30,060 bases of DNA from JBFJKD01 sp041600415 (GCA_041600415.1 JBFIKF010000012.1:1-30060), one strand, 5' to 3'. Shown: positions 12,946 to 21,793, counted from the first letter of the stretch. Translations and numbers: made by a program. The notes: generated by a model not told the origin, from the sequence alone.

Positions 12946-14397
12946 GTGAATTTAAATCGTCCAGAATTATTCCGGCAGCAGTGTTATATCAATGGTCAAT
13001 GGGTCGACGCCGACGACGGTGTCACCATTGCCGTCACCAATCCCGCCAATGGCGAGGTATTGGGCACCATTCCTAAACTGCTTGCCAATGAAACCCGTCG
13101 AGCGATCGAAGCAGCTGACAATGCCTGGCCAGCGTGGCGCTCGTTGGCAGCCAAAGAGCGCTCTAATATTCTGCGCAAATGGTTCGATCTGATGGTGGCC
13201 AATCAGCGCGACCTCGCGGTGTTGATGACCATGGAGCAGGGTAAACCCCTGGCGGAATCCATGGGCGAAATCGCCTACGGGGCCAGTTTCGTGGAATGGT
13301 TTGCGGAGGAAGCGAAACGGGTATACGGCGACACCATTCCTGCCACCACGCAGGACAAACGCATTATCGTACTCAAACAGCCAATCGGCGTGGTGGCGGC
13401 GATTACCCCCTGGAACTTCCCCAATGCGATGATTACCCGCAAATGCGCCCCGGCGCTGGCGGCGGGCTGTCCAGTGGTGATCAAACCCGCTACCGAGACC
13501 CCCTATTCCGCCCTGGCCCTGGCCGTCCTGGCGGAGGAAGCCGGTATTCCCCCCGGCGTATTGAATATTCTCACCGGCAGCGCGAGTGCTATTGGTGGCG
13601 AACTCACCAGCAACCCGACGGTGCGCAAACTGTCGTTCACCGGCTCCACCGAAGTGGGCAAAATTTTAATGCGCCAATGCGCGGACACGGTTAAAAAAGT
13701 GAGTATGGAGCTGGGGGGTAACGCCCCGTTTATCGTGTTTGACGATGCCGACCTGGATGCCGCTGTGGATGGCGTGATGGCCAGCAAGTTTCGCAATACG
13801 GGGCAAACCTGTGTGTGCGCCAATCGCATTCTGGTACAGGACGGAGTGTACGACGAATTTGCCAGAAAACTCACCGTAGCCGTGAAGCGTATGAAGATCG
13901 GTAGCGGTCTGGACGACGGTGTGGAACAGGGCCCGCTGATCAATCAGGCGGCCGTGGACAAAATTCAGGAACACCTGGACGACGCGTTGGCCAAAGGCGC
14001 GAAAATTCTTACCGGAGGCGGGCCCCACAAGCTCGGTGGAACCTTCTACCAGCCAACGGTCATCGTCGATGCCACCGCGGCGATGCTGGTCACCCAGGAG
14101 GAAACGTTTGGGCCTCTGGCACCGCTCTACCGCTTCAAAAATGATGACGAAGCCATTGCCCTCGCCAACGACACGCCATTTGGACTGGCCGCCTATTTCT
14201 ATGCCCGGGATATGCAACGGGTGTGGCGGGTGGCCGAGGCGCTGGAAACCGGCATTGTGGGCATTAACAGCGGCATAGTGTCCTCCGAAGTCGCACCCTT
14301 TGGCGGCGTGAAAGAGTCCGGGATTGGCCGCGAAGGCTCAAAATACGGGATCGAAGAATTCGTTGAAATTAAATATCTGTGTATGGGCGGCATGTAG
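12946..14397 (+). CDS. GabD-like (succinate-semialdehyde-type) aldehyde dehydrogenase
   Basis: 483-aa NAD(P)-dependent aldehyde dehydrogenase. Catalytic N157 (ITPWNFP), K180 (VIKPATE), E255 (SMELGGNAPF) and C289 (NTGQTCVCANR) are all present. The MELGGNAPFIVFDDAD block and the C-x-C pair (C289, C291) are typical of the GabD subgroup, where the second cysteine forms a redox-sensitive disulfide. The start is GTG at 12946, 9-10 nt after AAGGGG; no in-frame ATG exists nearby. It is divergent from the aldolase gene across a short promoter gap and may be coregulated. It could oxidise succinate semialdehyde, or an aromatic aldehyde (salicylaldehyde-like) released by the aldolase. The sequence favours the former family, the context the latter. 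Confidence 0.88.
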   Translation: MNLNRPELFRQQCYINGQWVDADDGVTIAVTNPANGEVLGTIPKLLANETRRAIEAADNAWPAWRSLAAKERSNILRKWFDLMVANQRDLAVLMTMEQGKPLAESMGEIAYGASFVEWFAEEAKRVYGDTIPATTQDKRIIVLKQPIGVVAAITPWNFPNAMITRKCAPALAAGCPVVIKPATETPYSALALAVLAEEAGIPPGVLNILTGSASAIGGELTSNPTVRKLSFTGSTEVGKILMRQCADTVKKVSMELGGNAPFIVFDDADLDAAVDGVMASKFRNTGQTCVCANRILVQDGVYDEFARKLTVAVKRMKIGSGLDDGVEQGPLINQAAVDKIQEHLDDALAKGAKILTGGGPHKLGGTFYQPTVIVDATAAMLVTQEETFGPLAPLYRFKNDDEAIALANDTPFGLAAYFYARDMQRVWRVAEALETGIVGINSGIVSSEVAPFGGVKESGIGREGSKYGIEEFVEIKYLCMGGM

Positions 14398-14408
14398 CCC
14401 ATTGCGGG

Positions 14409-15362
14409 TTATATAAACCACAGCCAGGCGGGCAGGGAGATAAAGAATAGTGCCGTGCTGGTGACCAGAATGGTCGCTAACAGCTCCGTATTCAGGCCAA
14501 AGCGCTCACTCAGTATGAGCGTAGCCATCATGGTAGGGGTAGCGGCCATCAATACGGTACTTTTCAGAACTTCCCCCTCTCCGAGGGTCACTAATCCAAC
14601 GCCCAGCACCACCCCCGGCACCAGCACCAGTTTGATTAGCGCAGCCAGTAACGACAGCTGCCAATAACGGGCGATACTGGCAAAGGAGAGGGACATCCCC
14701 ACCGCCAGCAACATCGCATGGATGGTGGTATCACCCAGCATGCGCGCGGCGCTCTGCACAAAGTCCGGCAATTGAATACCGGTTAGATTGAGAAACACCG
14801 CAAAGCCGAATGCCCAGATCGGCGGTAAGCTAAAAAAAGTCTTGAGGAAGGTGCGTAGACTGCCATCGCCGTTGTCCGCGTTGCTCCAGTTGGAAGACAC
14901 CCATACGCCCACAATCCACAACATAGGGCTAATCGCCAGCACGTCTATGTAGATGGCGAACCGGGTTGCGGCCTCTCCCTGTTCCGCGCGCAACAGCGGC
15001 ACCCCCAGGGAGATAATATTGGCGTAGGCGCAGGCCAGAATCAGTACCGCCAGTTCGGGCTTACCCATACCGAGGCGCTTTAAATAGGGCATCAGAAGCA
15101 CGCTAAAAAACATCCCGGCGACGATTCCCGCATTGAACAACAGCGGCGCGCTGACCAGCTCGAAGGACAGCTTTACCGTGGGAATCACCGCGATGATCAA
15201 CGCAGGGTAGAACAAATTCAGCACCAGCGCGCCAATGGTGCGACGCACGTCGAGATAAGCAATGCCCCCCGGTTCGGTGTGGCGCCAGATAAAGCCCAAC
15301 AATATCACTACTGCACTGGGCATCAGTGCCTGCTGGATGACGCTCAATATTGAATGATCCAT
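14409..15362 (-). CDS. AEC-family (auxin efflux carrier-like) permease
   Basis: 317-aa inner-membrane protein with about ten hydrophobic helices, the size and layout of the bacterial auxin-efflux-carrier family (Mem_trans). Recognisable elements are LNLFYPALIIAVIP in the first half, LACAYANIISLGVPLL (broken helix with N and GxP), and in the C-terminal half LAVGMSLSF and MAATPTMMATLILSERFGLN. Bacterial relatives carry malate, malonate and similar organic acids. In this setting it may import or export an aromatic-acid or keto-acid intermediate. It is convergent with the GabD-like gene (11-nt gap) and divergent from the DUF2173-like gene. Direction and substrate cannot be read from sequence. Confidence 0.88.
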   Translation of the reverse strand: MDHSILSVIQQALMPSAVVILLGFIWRHTEPGGIAYLDVRRTIGALVLNLFYPALIIAVIPTVKLSFELVSAPLLFNAGIVAGMFFSVLLMPYLKRLGMGKPELAVLILACAYANIISLGVPLLRAEQGEAATRFAIYIDVLAISPMLWIVGVWVSSNWSNADNGDGSLRTFLKTFFSLPPIWAFGFAVFLNLTGIQLPDFVQSAARMLGDTTIHAMLLAVGMSLSFASIARYWQLSLLAALIKLVLVPGVVLGVGLVTLGEGEVLKSTVLMAATPTMMATLILSERFGLNTELLATILVTSTALFFISLPAWLWFI

Positions 15363-15386
15363 GGCGGTTATTAAGCTATCCTGTTA

Positions 15387-15400
15387 TTGATACTGATCAA
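15387..15400. promoter_or_regulatory. Short dyad, possible operator
   Basis: TTGAT-ACTG-ATCAA is a perfect 5-bp dyad, 24 bp upstream of the AEC gene start in the gap shared with the DUF2173-like gene. Its position suits a repressor or activator site for divergent promoters, but it is short enough to be chance. Confidence 0.25.
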
Positions 15401-15498
15401 GGTGTTACCCGCGTGACGGAGCCTATTATGTGCTTAATCTGCTCGAATGCGCGTAGATTCAATCCATCTTTATTGCAACGTAACGCTGGAGAAATTTT

Positions 15499-15882
15499 AT
15501 GCCGCAACCCATTGCCCTGAAATCACTACTGGAAACCGATGGCGTACTGGGTGCAGTGCGCTGGAGAGCGTCCGTGGTTAGCACCAGTGCCACTCCGCCC
15601 GCCCTGGTGGAGTTTGTGGGTACCATATCCAAAGACCGAGCGGAGCGCCTGATGGCCCACGCCGAAGCCGCGGGCATGTCCATTTTCGGGATCAGCCAAC
15701 TGAGCTACCAGCGCGCGCAAAACGACAAAACAGTGGTTTACCCGGTAGACTCCTATTACGTGCATGGACAATACACGTCCGTCGTCGTGACCATCAACCG
15801 AGTGGCCGTTTTGCTCGACAACAAGGCCAGCGTGGATATTCAGGCCTTGATTGGCAAAATGATTCTGGTTGCCAACAAGTAA
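15499..15882 (+). CDS. Small DUF2173-like protein
   Basis: 127-aa soluble protein, start ATG with GGAG at 15488-15491. The N-terminus IALKSLLETDGVLGAVRW, then an LVEFVGTISKDRAERLMAHAEAAG helix and a C-terminal VTINRVAVLLDNKASVDIQALIGKM, resembles DUF2173 proteins with a roadblock-like fold. This is a by-eye match of moderate strength. No catalytic residues are evident. It is the only plus-strand gene between the permease and the 14-kb minus-strand oxygenase cluster. Function unknown; a regulatory or scaffold role would fit the fold but is speculation. Confidence 0.65.
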   Translation: MPQPIALKSLLETDGVLGAVRWRASVVSTSATPPALVEFVGTISKDRAERLMAHAEAAGMSIFGISQLSYQRAQNDKTVVYPVDSYYVHGQYTSVVVTINRVAVLLDNKASVDIQALIGKMILVANK

Positions 15883-15889
15883 ACCGCTA

Positions 15890-15913
15890 ACCGGCATCAC
15901 CCGGTCTGCCGGT
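15890..15913. terminator. Hairpin between convergent genes
   Basis: ACCGGCA (15890-15896) and TGCCGGT (15907-15913) form a perfect 7-bp stem with a 10-nt loop, between the DUF2173-like stop and the SDR gene end. No T tract follows, so termination is plausible but not certain. Confidence 0.4.
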
Positions 15914-15939
15914 CAGGCGACCACGCTTGCGCGGCTGGG

Positions 15940-16740
15940 TTACGACTGCCGTTTCATGCCAATGCCGATGCCACCGTCGGTGTTGATCACAGTCCCGGTA
16001 AGAAAACGCGACTGCTCTTTGGCCGCCAGGTAGAGATAAGCGGGGGCGTGATCGGCGGGTAGCGATGCAAACCCCAGGGGCGTCATGCTTTCGAGAAGCT
16101 TGTCCACGTCGGGTATCTCCGATAGTTTGGCTTCGGCCTGGCCGCCGGCGGCACTGCCACCCAAACTGGTCAGGGTACCACCGGGCGCTACGCCGTTAAC
16201 CCGGATGTCCGGCGCCAGCTCGTGAGCCAACTGTCGGATCATGCCCAGTACCGCGTGTTTGGAGGCGACGTAAATGGGTCCGCCACCGCCCGTGTAGAAA
16301 CTGGACGTGGAGGCGGTGAAAATCATACTCCCACCGGTTTTGCGCAACTCCTCGACTGCCGCCTTGGCACCGAGAATATAGCCTTTAACATTGACCGCAA
16401 AAATTTCGTCGCAGATCTCGGCAATTTTATCTTCACTGTGCTCGACCAGTGGCACCATGTAATCCCAGATACCCGCATTGCCAACAAACGTATCCAGTTG
16501 CCCAAACTGCGCGACCGTCGCCGCCACGGCAGATTTGTTGTCGGCCAGCGAGCGAACGTCCCCCACCGCGCCCACCACTTTGTCAGCGCCCAGTCTGGCG
16601 ACCACTGCATCGATTGCGGCCTGAGTACGATCCATGATCCCGACCCGTGCGCCTTCCGCAACGAAACGCTCCACCACCGCCAACCCAATTCCAGAGGCGC
16701 CCCCGGTTACCAATGCAACTTTCTTATCCAGCCACCCCAT
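15940..16740 (-). CDS. cis-Dihydrodiol dehydrogenase (BphB/NahB-like SDR)
   Basis: 266-aa short-chain dehydrogenase that oxidises an aromatic cis-dihydrodiol to the catechol with NAD+. The NAD-binding TGGASGIG (residues 12-19), NAG (88-90), and the catalytic S144, Y157 and K161 (YVASK) are in place. BphB-specific blocks are seen: GDVRSL, VGNAGIWDYMVPLV, FAVNVKGYILGAKAA, GGGGPIYVASKHAVLGMIRQLAHE and RVNGVAPGG. It lies 34 nt downstream of the beta subunit of a NahAc/BphA-like oxygenase, the standard order for dihydrodiol formation followed by re-aromatisation. It is the final gene of the minus-strand cluster and is probably transcribed with the hydrolase and the dioxygenase genes. Confidence 0.93.
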   Translation of the reverse strand: MGWLDKKVALVTGGASGIGLAVVERFVAEGARVGIMDRTQAAIDAVVARLGADKVVGAVGDVRSLADNKSAVAATVAQFGQLDTFVGNAGIWDYMVPLVEHSEDKIAEICDEIFAVNVKGYILGAKAAVEELRKTGGSMIFTASTSSFYTGGGGPIYVASKHAVLGMIRQLAHELAPDIRVNGVAPGGTLTSLGGSAAGGQAEAKLSEIPDVDKLLESMTPLGFASLPADHAPAYLYLAAKEQSRFLTGTVINTDGGIGIGMKRQS

Positions 16741-16774
16741 AAACTGTCTCCCGTTGTAGATATTTTTTTGCTAA

Positions 16775-17308
16775 TTAAAAGAAAATATTCAGGTTACTAT
16801 CGGCCACCACAGCGTGGTTAAACTGCATAGTTCTGCGCGCCAACTTAACCGCTTTGCCTTCCACCCGCCAGATATCGTCGCGCGACACAATCATGCGTCG
16901 TTCTTCTCCGTCGAGACGGTTGCGATACACCGTCACCACTGACAGCACCTGCCACTCACCTTCCGTCTCTGTGGGAAACACTTCAATATTAGAGACCAGA
17001 TGCCGCAAGTGATTTTGTGGATTTTCGGACCACACAAAATTGGTGCGAAAGCGATCCACCCGCAACTGCAGGTGTGGTTTTTTATCGTTAAAAATATTAG
17101 CTTCCAGGGGCTTAACCGCAGACTCTTTTTCGTCGCGCGCGCGGCGCGTTGGCATCGGCATGTAGTAATGAATATCCTCCGTCAACATACCGAGCCAGTC
17201 TTCGTACTGCTCGTTGTCCAACAAGCGAGCTTCTGTGTACAAGAGGCTTTGAAATGCCAGATAGGTGTCAGTGTCTACGGGGCCAGATATCGGCAGGGAA
17301 CCGCTCAT
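16775..17308 (-). CDS. Ring-hydroxylating dioxygenase beta subunit (BphA2/NahAd type)
   Basis: 177-aa small subunit with the NTF2-like cone fold. Typical segments are EARLLDNEQYEDWLGMLTEDIHYYMP, RTNFVWSENPQNHLRHLVSNIEV and the C-terminal RTMQFNHAVVADSNLNIFF; the terminal NLNIFF is characteristic of biphenyl/naphthalene-type beta subunits. It has no catalytic residues and serves as structural partner in an alpha3beta3 hexamer. Its ATG begins one nucleotide after the alpha-subunit stop, so the two are translationally coupled. The partner is certainly the alpha subunit at 17310-18662. Confidence 0.93.
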   Translation of the reverse strand: MSGSLPISGPVDTDTYLAFQSLLYTEARLLDNEQYEDWLGMLTEDIHYYMPMPTRRARDEKESAVKPLEANIFNDKKPHLQLRVDRFRTNFVWSENPQNHLRHLVSNIEVFPTETEGEWQVLSVVTVYRNRLDGEERRMIVSRDDIWRVEGKAVKLARRTMQFNHAVVADSNLNIFF

Positions 17309-17309
17309 A

Positions 17310-18662
17310 CTACAATTTCTCCGTGGCGCGAGCTTGTTCCAGATTATTGTAGCTCGGAATATCCGCCCAGTTGTCGGCCGCCATCATTTCCTGCCAGCGG
17401 CGATAGAAAAAGCGCTGGTTTTGCTCCCCAATCAGGCCATCGCTAATGACGCCCGGCATATCGGGGCGGGAATGTTCCTTGCCCATGGCCATATTGGTGT
17501 AAATATTCTGCCGCCGGGTTTGCCAGCCGCGGTTCTGCGAGGTGCAGGCAATCAGGTTGTCGCCGTCATCATTGTCGAACATGCCCGCGGCGCCAAAAGT
17601 GCGACACACATTGTCGAGTATCATCTGTTTCAAATTGTCGGGCATTTCCTTGTCGACCATGGCCCAGGTCCACATTTCCATTTTTCCGGGCCCTTTCGGG
17701 TGATACACCCGGAACCAGTTTAAACCCGGCAACATTTGCACGTTGGGAAACACGGTAAAATTAATCTGCGAGCCCCAAAACTGTTTGCCACGCAACTCGC
17801 CGAGGCGGGAAATTACCGTCTCGCGGTTGGCGTCCAGGTAATCTACCGCCATCTGCGGATCGGGATAGAACGCATAGCCCGCATAGCCATCCAGTGTTGA
17901 CAGCACGGAGTGTCCGTTCATACCCGTGACCGACATTGCAGTTGAACTGTCGATATCCGTATTACCCACCGACAGACTTTCAATCTTCATGGACGAGGCC
18001 ACCGTCATCACGCCGGCATGGGCCCAGCCCAGGTGATAACCGTCGCCGCAGACGTTTTCCACCGGCAATTTCCAGTTAACCGGGTATTCCACTTTCTGGG
18101 TGGTGCCGATCAGCTCCGTGCCTTCGGGCATCGCGTCGAGCCACACATCCAGATACCACTTCATATCCCCCAGGTAGTCTGCCAACGGCGGCGCTTGCGG
18201 ATCAAAGGTGCCAAACACCAGGCCTTTATAGCTCGACACCTGGGCGACCGGCGTCAAGCCAAATTTCGATTTGTCGAGCTGGTTGTGGTAGGCGTCCTGT
18301 TCCAGGGGAACGCCGATCAGCTCGCCGTCGGGGCCAAAACTCCAACCGTGATAGTTGCACACAAAGCGGCGCGCGTTGCCCTGATCGGCTTTACAGATGC
18401 GGTTGCCCCGATGGGTACAGGTATTGAGGAATGCTTTGACGGATTGATCTTTCTGACGCACCACCAGCACTTCATCCTCACCCATAAAGGTGCGGAAGTA
18501 ATCGCCGGGCTCGGGTATCTGGCTTTCGTGAGCTAGAAACAGCCAACAGCGACCAAAAATATGCTCCTGCTCCTGATCGTAAACCGACTGTTCGTGAAAA
18601 ATAAGCCGACTCTGGCGACCGGTCTTGTTGTCCACCAACTGGTTAATATCCAGCGTACTCAT
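17310..18662 (-). CDS. Ring-hydroxylating dioxygenase alpha subunit (NahAc/BphA1 type)
   Basis: 450-aa catalytic large subunit. The Rieske cluster ligands are C82-x-H84 and C102-x2-H105 (CTHRGN, CNYHGW). The mononuclear iron site shows N203, D207, H210 and H215 (VENVCGDGYHLGWAH), equivalent to D205, H208 and H213 of naphthalene dioxygenase. The third ligand Asp lies in MFDNDDGDN. Length matches hydrocarbon-type (naphthalene, biphenyl) dioxygenases, so an unsubstituted or hydrophobic arene is the likely substrate. It is followed by its beta subunit and a BphB-like dehydrogenase, and preceded by a meta-cleavage hydrolase. It needs a ferredoxin and reductase; the only ones in view are at 27876-29355. 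ATG 18662 follows AGGATG. Confidence 0.95.
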   Translation of the reverse strand: MSTLDINQLVDNKTGRQSRLIFHEQSVYDQEQEHIFGRCWLFLAHESQIPEPGDYFRTFMGEDEVLVVRQKDQSVKAFLNTCTHRGNRICKADQGNARRFVCNYHGWSFGPDGELIGVPLEQDAYHNQLDKSKFGLTPVAQVSSYKGLVFGTFDPQAPPLADYLGDMKWYLDVWLDAMPEGTELIGTTQKVEYPVNWKLPVENVCGDGYHLGWAHAGVMTVASSMKIESLSVGNTDIDSSTAMSVTGMNGHSVLSTLDGYAGYAFYPDPQMAVDYLDANRETVISRLGELRGKQFWGSQINFTVFPNVQMLPGLNWFRVYHPKGPGKMEMWTWAMVDKEMPDNLKQMILDNVCRTFGAAGMFDNDDGDNLIACTSQNRGWQTRRQNIYTNMAMGKEHSRPDMPGVISDGLIGEQNQRFFYRRWQEMMAADNWADIPSYNNLEQARATEKL

Positions 18663-18807
18663 GCAACATCCTCACAGTACTTAACATGCCGGTGCCGTCA
18701 CCAGCCCCGACCAAATGCGGCCAACATTATCATGCCATGCTCTCAAGGGGTCAAACCAACAGAGACCAGCAACCCGGCACCAGGCTTAAAACCTCTGGAG
18801 TACACAC

Positions 18808-19653
18808 TCAGTCCAGTACGCCATCAAAAAACAGTTTCACAAGGGTATTGAACGCCTGCCGTTGTTCGATTTGAATCCAGTGTCCGCAGTGATGAAAAAC
18901 ATGGAGCTGGGCGTTGGGAATTCGTTCAGCCAGATGGTAGGAATTACCGAGGGGAATAAAATAATCTTCGCGCCCATGGGTAATCAACATGGACTGGCGA
19001 ATGTTCGCCAGTTGCTGATCGGACAATACAAACGCATCCACGGATTGCTGCGTGTCTTTGGCGAACATCGCTTCGAACTGTAAGCGCACACTGTCCTGCA
19101 TAACATTTTTGTAGCGCTCGGCGGCTATTTTTGCAATGTCTCCCCCAAGTAACGCGGGGTTATGCAAAAACTTACCAACCAGGTCGGCCAACGCTGCCTC
19201 GGAAGGGTTGGCGTAGAAACCCCAACCTTTTTGCAACCCCTCGGTGGCTTTAAACGGCGCGCCCACCGCGCCCATCAGGACGACTTTGGCAAACCGTTCG
19301 GGGTGACGGTCGAGTAAATGTAAGGCGACACCGCCACCCATGGAATTGCCGACGAGATGCACTTTTTCCAGCCCGCGGGCATCCATAAGATCGATCATCT
19401 GTTGCACCCAGGTATCGATCCAGGCAGGCGTTCCGTGGGGGGGATTATCGTGCTGGCTTTGCCCAAAGCCGGCAATATCCGGTGCCAGACAATGATAGTC
19501 GGCGCCCAGGAAGGGCAACGCAAACTGCCAGTTTGACATGGCGTTCGCACCGGGACCGGAGCCGTGTAGCAATAGCACCGTGGAGTCGTGACCAGCACCC
19601 GTTTCATTGACAAACGTTTGGTAAGAACCCGTTTGAACCTTGCTGGTTTGCAT
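18808..19653 (-). CDS. Meta-cleavage-product hydrolase (BphD/DmpD/HsaD-like)
   Basis: 281-aa alpha/beta hydrolase that splits a C-C bond in 2-hydroxy-6-oxo-dienoate ring-fission products. Visible motifs are the oxyanion-hole LLHGSGPGA, the nucleophile elbow GNSMGGG (serine 104), the acid in THGREDYFIP and the histidine in HHCGHWIQIE. HGSGPGA and the GHW-x-Q-x-E end are typical of the meta-cleavage subgroup. Of two adjacent ATGs, 19653 is preferred, because GGGAGG (19665-19660) then lies at 6-nt spacing. It is the first gene after the strong hairpin at 19757-19789. Its presence implies an extradiol dioxygenase acting upstream, yet none is found in the window. Confidence 0.9.
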   Translation of the reverse strand: MQTSKVQTGSYQTFVNETGAGHDSTVLLLHGSGPGANAMSNWQFALPFLGADYHCLAPDIAGFGQSQHDNPPHGTPAWIDTWVQQMIDLMDARGLEKVHLVGNSMGGGVALHLLDRHPERFAKVVLMGAVGAPFKATEGLQKGWGFYANPSEAALADLVGKFLHNPALLGGDIAKIAAERYKNVMQDSVRLQFEAMFAKDTQQSVDAFVLSDQQLANIRQSMLITHGREDYFIPLGNSYHLAERIPNAQLHVFHHCGHWIQIEQRQAFNTLVKLFFDGVLD

Positions 19654-19756
19654 CATATGCCTCCCACGGATTGAAGATATGTAGTCCAGATTGTGTCGAT
19701 GTTAACCGCTGGCACCGCGTATTTTTCGCTCAACGGTAACTCCCCGGCAGACATAA

Positions 19757-19789
19757 AAAAACCGGGCCAGTACCTGCTTCCCGGTTTTT
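19757..19789 (-). terminator. Strong intrinsic terminator splitting the oxygenase cluster
   Basis: AAAAACCGGG (19757-19766) and CCCGGTTTTT (19780-19789) form a perfect 10-bp stem with a 13-nt loop. In minus-strand reading the stem's 3' arm runs into a T tract (CCCGGTTTTTTTAT). It lies between the beta subunit ending at 19810 and the hydrolase starting at 19653, so it should end or attenuate the upstream operon. The symmetric A and T runs may allow function in both directions. Confidence 0.85.
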
Positions 19790-19809
19790 GCGCCTCGTTC
19801 CCGGGCCCT

Positions 19810-20301
19810 CTATACGCTGTAAATATCCATAACGTTGGCAATCATATCGTTGAGCACGGTGATCTTTCGCCCGGCGATCTTGAGGCCGCCCTCAGTCTGT
19901 TTAATGCGGTGTTCCTGGTGGCCAAAAAAATGCGTGGATACTTTTAATTTATAGGAATAAGTGACCCAGGAAGAATGCACCTTGAGTTCGCTGTCGCCCT
20001 GTTGTTCAAAGCGATAATTGGCCGTCATATGGCAGGTGCGCGGTAGCGGAGTGGACGCCAGGGAGCGCTCGGTTTTCAAGCGAAACACCCGGTCCTCCAG
20101 CCCCGATCGGCTGCCGTAATAGATCAGCGACAGTTGTGTATTGGGGTCGTTAGTGACTGTGTACTCGTCGTCCCAGGCGGGAACCCAATAGGACGCATTT
20201 TCTGTATAGAGACTGAGCCATTTATCCCACTCGCGCTGATCGAGGTAAACACCTTCGCTAACGATCAATGCGATTGCCGCCTGTTGTAAATCTTGTGACA
20301 T
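19810..20301 (-). CDS. Ring-hydroxylating dioxygenase beta subunit (BenB/AntB type)
   Basis: 163-aa small subunit of the benzoate/anthranilate dioxygenase group. Segments IVSEGVYLDQREWDKWLSLYTENASYWVPAWDDE, DPNTQLSLIYYGSRSGLEDRVFRLKTERSLASTPLPRTCH and the C-terminal KITVLNDMIANVMDIYSV follow the BenB/AntB layout; IYY and the R-x-R/T-RxxH element are typical. It is structural, with no catalytic residues. It starts 18 nt after the alpha-subunit gene, so pairing with 20320-21645 is clear. It is the last gene before the terminator at 19757-19789. Confidence 0.92.
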   Translation of the reverse strand: MSQDLQQAAIALIVSEGVYLDQREWDKWLSLYTENASYWVPAWDDEYTVTNDPNTQLSLIYYGSRSGLEDRVFRLKTERSLASTPLPRTCHMTANYRFEQQGDSELKVHSSWVTYSYKLKVSTHFFGHQEHRIKQTEGGLKIAGRKITVLNDMIANVMDIYSV

Positions 20302-20319
20302 ACTACTTTATTCCCCAGT

Positions 20320-21645
20320 TTAAGAATTTGCTTCCATCAGCTCCAGCCAGCGGCGATGCTGGGCGATCATCAGGCCTTCGTCCTCGAGTTGCGTACCGGA
20401 AGTCACCGGGTTAACACCCAACTCCTTGGCAAAGCGCTCGGGTCCCCTCACGATGTTTTTGGCGCCCCGGGACATATCGCTCCAGCGGGCATTTTCACCA
20501 TTAAAACCCACCTGGCTCATGCCAAACGCCGCCAGATCATCCGGGGTCGCCATACCACTGGCGTTGAAAAAGTCCTCGTACTGACGTATCCGCTTGCGGC
20601 GCGCCTCGGCCGATTCGCCGATCGGTGCGACACAAACAGTAGTCACCTCAGTTTTATTCACCGCGATGGGGCGAAACACCCGTATCTGGGTACTCATCTG
20701 ATCCATGAAAAACACGTTGGGATAGATCAGCAGGTTGCGCAGATAACTGGTCATCCATTTCGATCTTAGCTCGCCGTATTTTTCTGTCAGCTGCTCGGAT
20801 TTTTCATAGAGTGGGCGGGACTGAGCATTGGGAAATTCATTCCACAACATCACATGGCCGTTGCCCAAATCGTAGTAGCCGCCAGGCAGTGTCTCCAGGC
20901 CACCAATTTCCGGCGCCTTGACGTCGTCCTTTTCCATCATCAGTTTGGCGCGACGCTGGATAGTTTGCACGTAGTTACCGTGAATCGACTCCACGTGGTA
21001 ACCGTCGACGCCATTTTCCGCCTGCAGTTTCCAGTTGCCGTCATAGGTGTAGATCTGCACGCCAGGCAGTACTTCCAGTCCCTGTTCGGACTGATCCGCC
21101 AGCATATCGATCATTTTTGTCGCTTCGGCCAGATGGGATTTCAATTCCGGCACGTCACTGGTCAGGCTGCCAAACACAAAGCCGCGATAACTATCCACCA
21201 GCGGCACTTCCGTCAGACCCAGCTCATCGGGATTAAACGCTTCGGAGTAGCCCGCATTGGGTTTTTTACCATAATCAATCAGTTTGCCGTCGGATTTGTA
21301 ACACCAGCCGTGAAAAGGGCAGGAAAAAACTTTTTTATTACCCCTGCTCACGTTGACCAGTTGCGCTCCACGGTGGGCGCAGGCATTGATAAAGCCGCGA
21401 ATTTTCCCATCTTCGCCGCGATTGATAATCACCGGCTGCCGTCCCATGTAAGTGGTCATAAAATCGTGCGGCTTGGGAATCTGACTCTCGTGGCACAGGT
21501 ACAGCCAGGTTTTTTCAAACACCTGTTTCATTTCCAGCTCGAAGATTTCCGGGTCGGTGAAAACACGACGATCAAGGCGGTACAGACCTTCGTCTGGACG
21601 TTCGTCCACGTAGCTGGCGTATTTGCCCTTCATGATACTGTTCAT
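20320..21645 (-). CDS. Ring-hydroxylating dioxygenase alpha subunit (BenA/AntA type)
   Basis: 441-aa large subunit. The Rieske motif is C89-x-H91 ... C109-x2-H112 (CAHRGAQL, CPFHGWCY). The catalytic iron motif reads AENGVDGYHVESIH, with the Asp and two His in the D-x2-H-x4-H pattern. CPFHGW and NGxDGYH are marks of benzoate, toluate and anthranilate 1,2-dioxygenases, so an aromatic carboxylate is the likely substrate. ATG 21645 follows GGAGA at 7 nt; a second in-frame ATG at 21633 lacks a site. BenA systems usually have a BenC-type reductase next door; none is adjacent here, suggesting use of the shared ferredoxin/reductase upstream or a distant partner. Confidence 0.93.
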   Translation of the reverse strand: MNSIMKGKYASYVDERPDEGLYRLDRRVFTDPEIFELEMKQVFEKTWLYLCHESQIPKPHDFMTTYMGRQPVIINRGEDGKIRGFINACAHRGAQLVNVSRGNKKVFSCPFHGWCYKSDGKLIDYGKKPNAGYSEAFNPDELGLTEVPLVDSYRGFVFGSLTSDVPELKSHLAEATKMIDMLADQSEQGLEVLPGVQIYTYDGNWKLQAENGVDGYHVESIHGNYVQTIQRRAKLMMEKDDVKAPEIGGLETLPGGYYDLGNGHVMLWNEFPNAQSRPLYEKSEQLTEKYGELRSKWMTSYLRNLLIYPNVFFMDQMSTQIRVFRPIAVNKTEVTTVCVAPIGESAEARRKRIRQYEDFFNASGMATPDDLAAFGMSQVGFNGENARWSDMSRGAKNIVRGPERFAKELGVNPVTSGTQLEDEGLMIAQHRRWLELMEANS

Positions 21646-21764
21646 GTCTTATCTCCAAATCTACCGGTTGGCCTCTGAGCTGCGAATTCCAGGCCGTATT
21701 GGACGCTCAATGGCGAATACACCGCGCACCACAGCGCTGACACAGACCCCGCATCACTCGCAAA

Positions 21765-21793
21765 AGTCTAATGAACTCAGGCGCAATATTCAA
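21765..21793 (-). promoter_or_regulatory. Candidate sigma70 promoter for the BenAB-like pair
   Basis: Minus-strand TTGAAT (21793-21788), a 17-nt spacer, then TAGACT (21770-21765), 4/6 matches each. It lies in the 183-nt gap between the HpaB-like gene and the alpha subunit, the longest gap in this part of the cluster. It suggests an internal promoter; pattern evidence only. Confidence 0.33.

Noticed and set aside
19653..19841. 62-codon minus-strand ORF between hydrolase and beta subunit
   Set aside because: It spans the strong terminator at 19757-19789 and overlaps the beta-subunit end; no domain.
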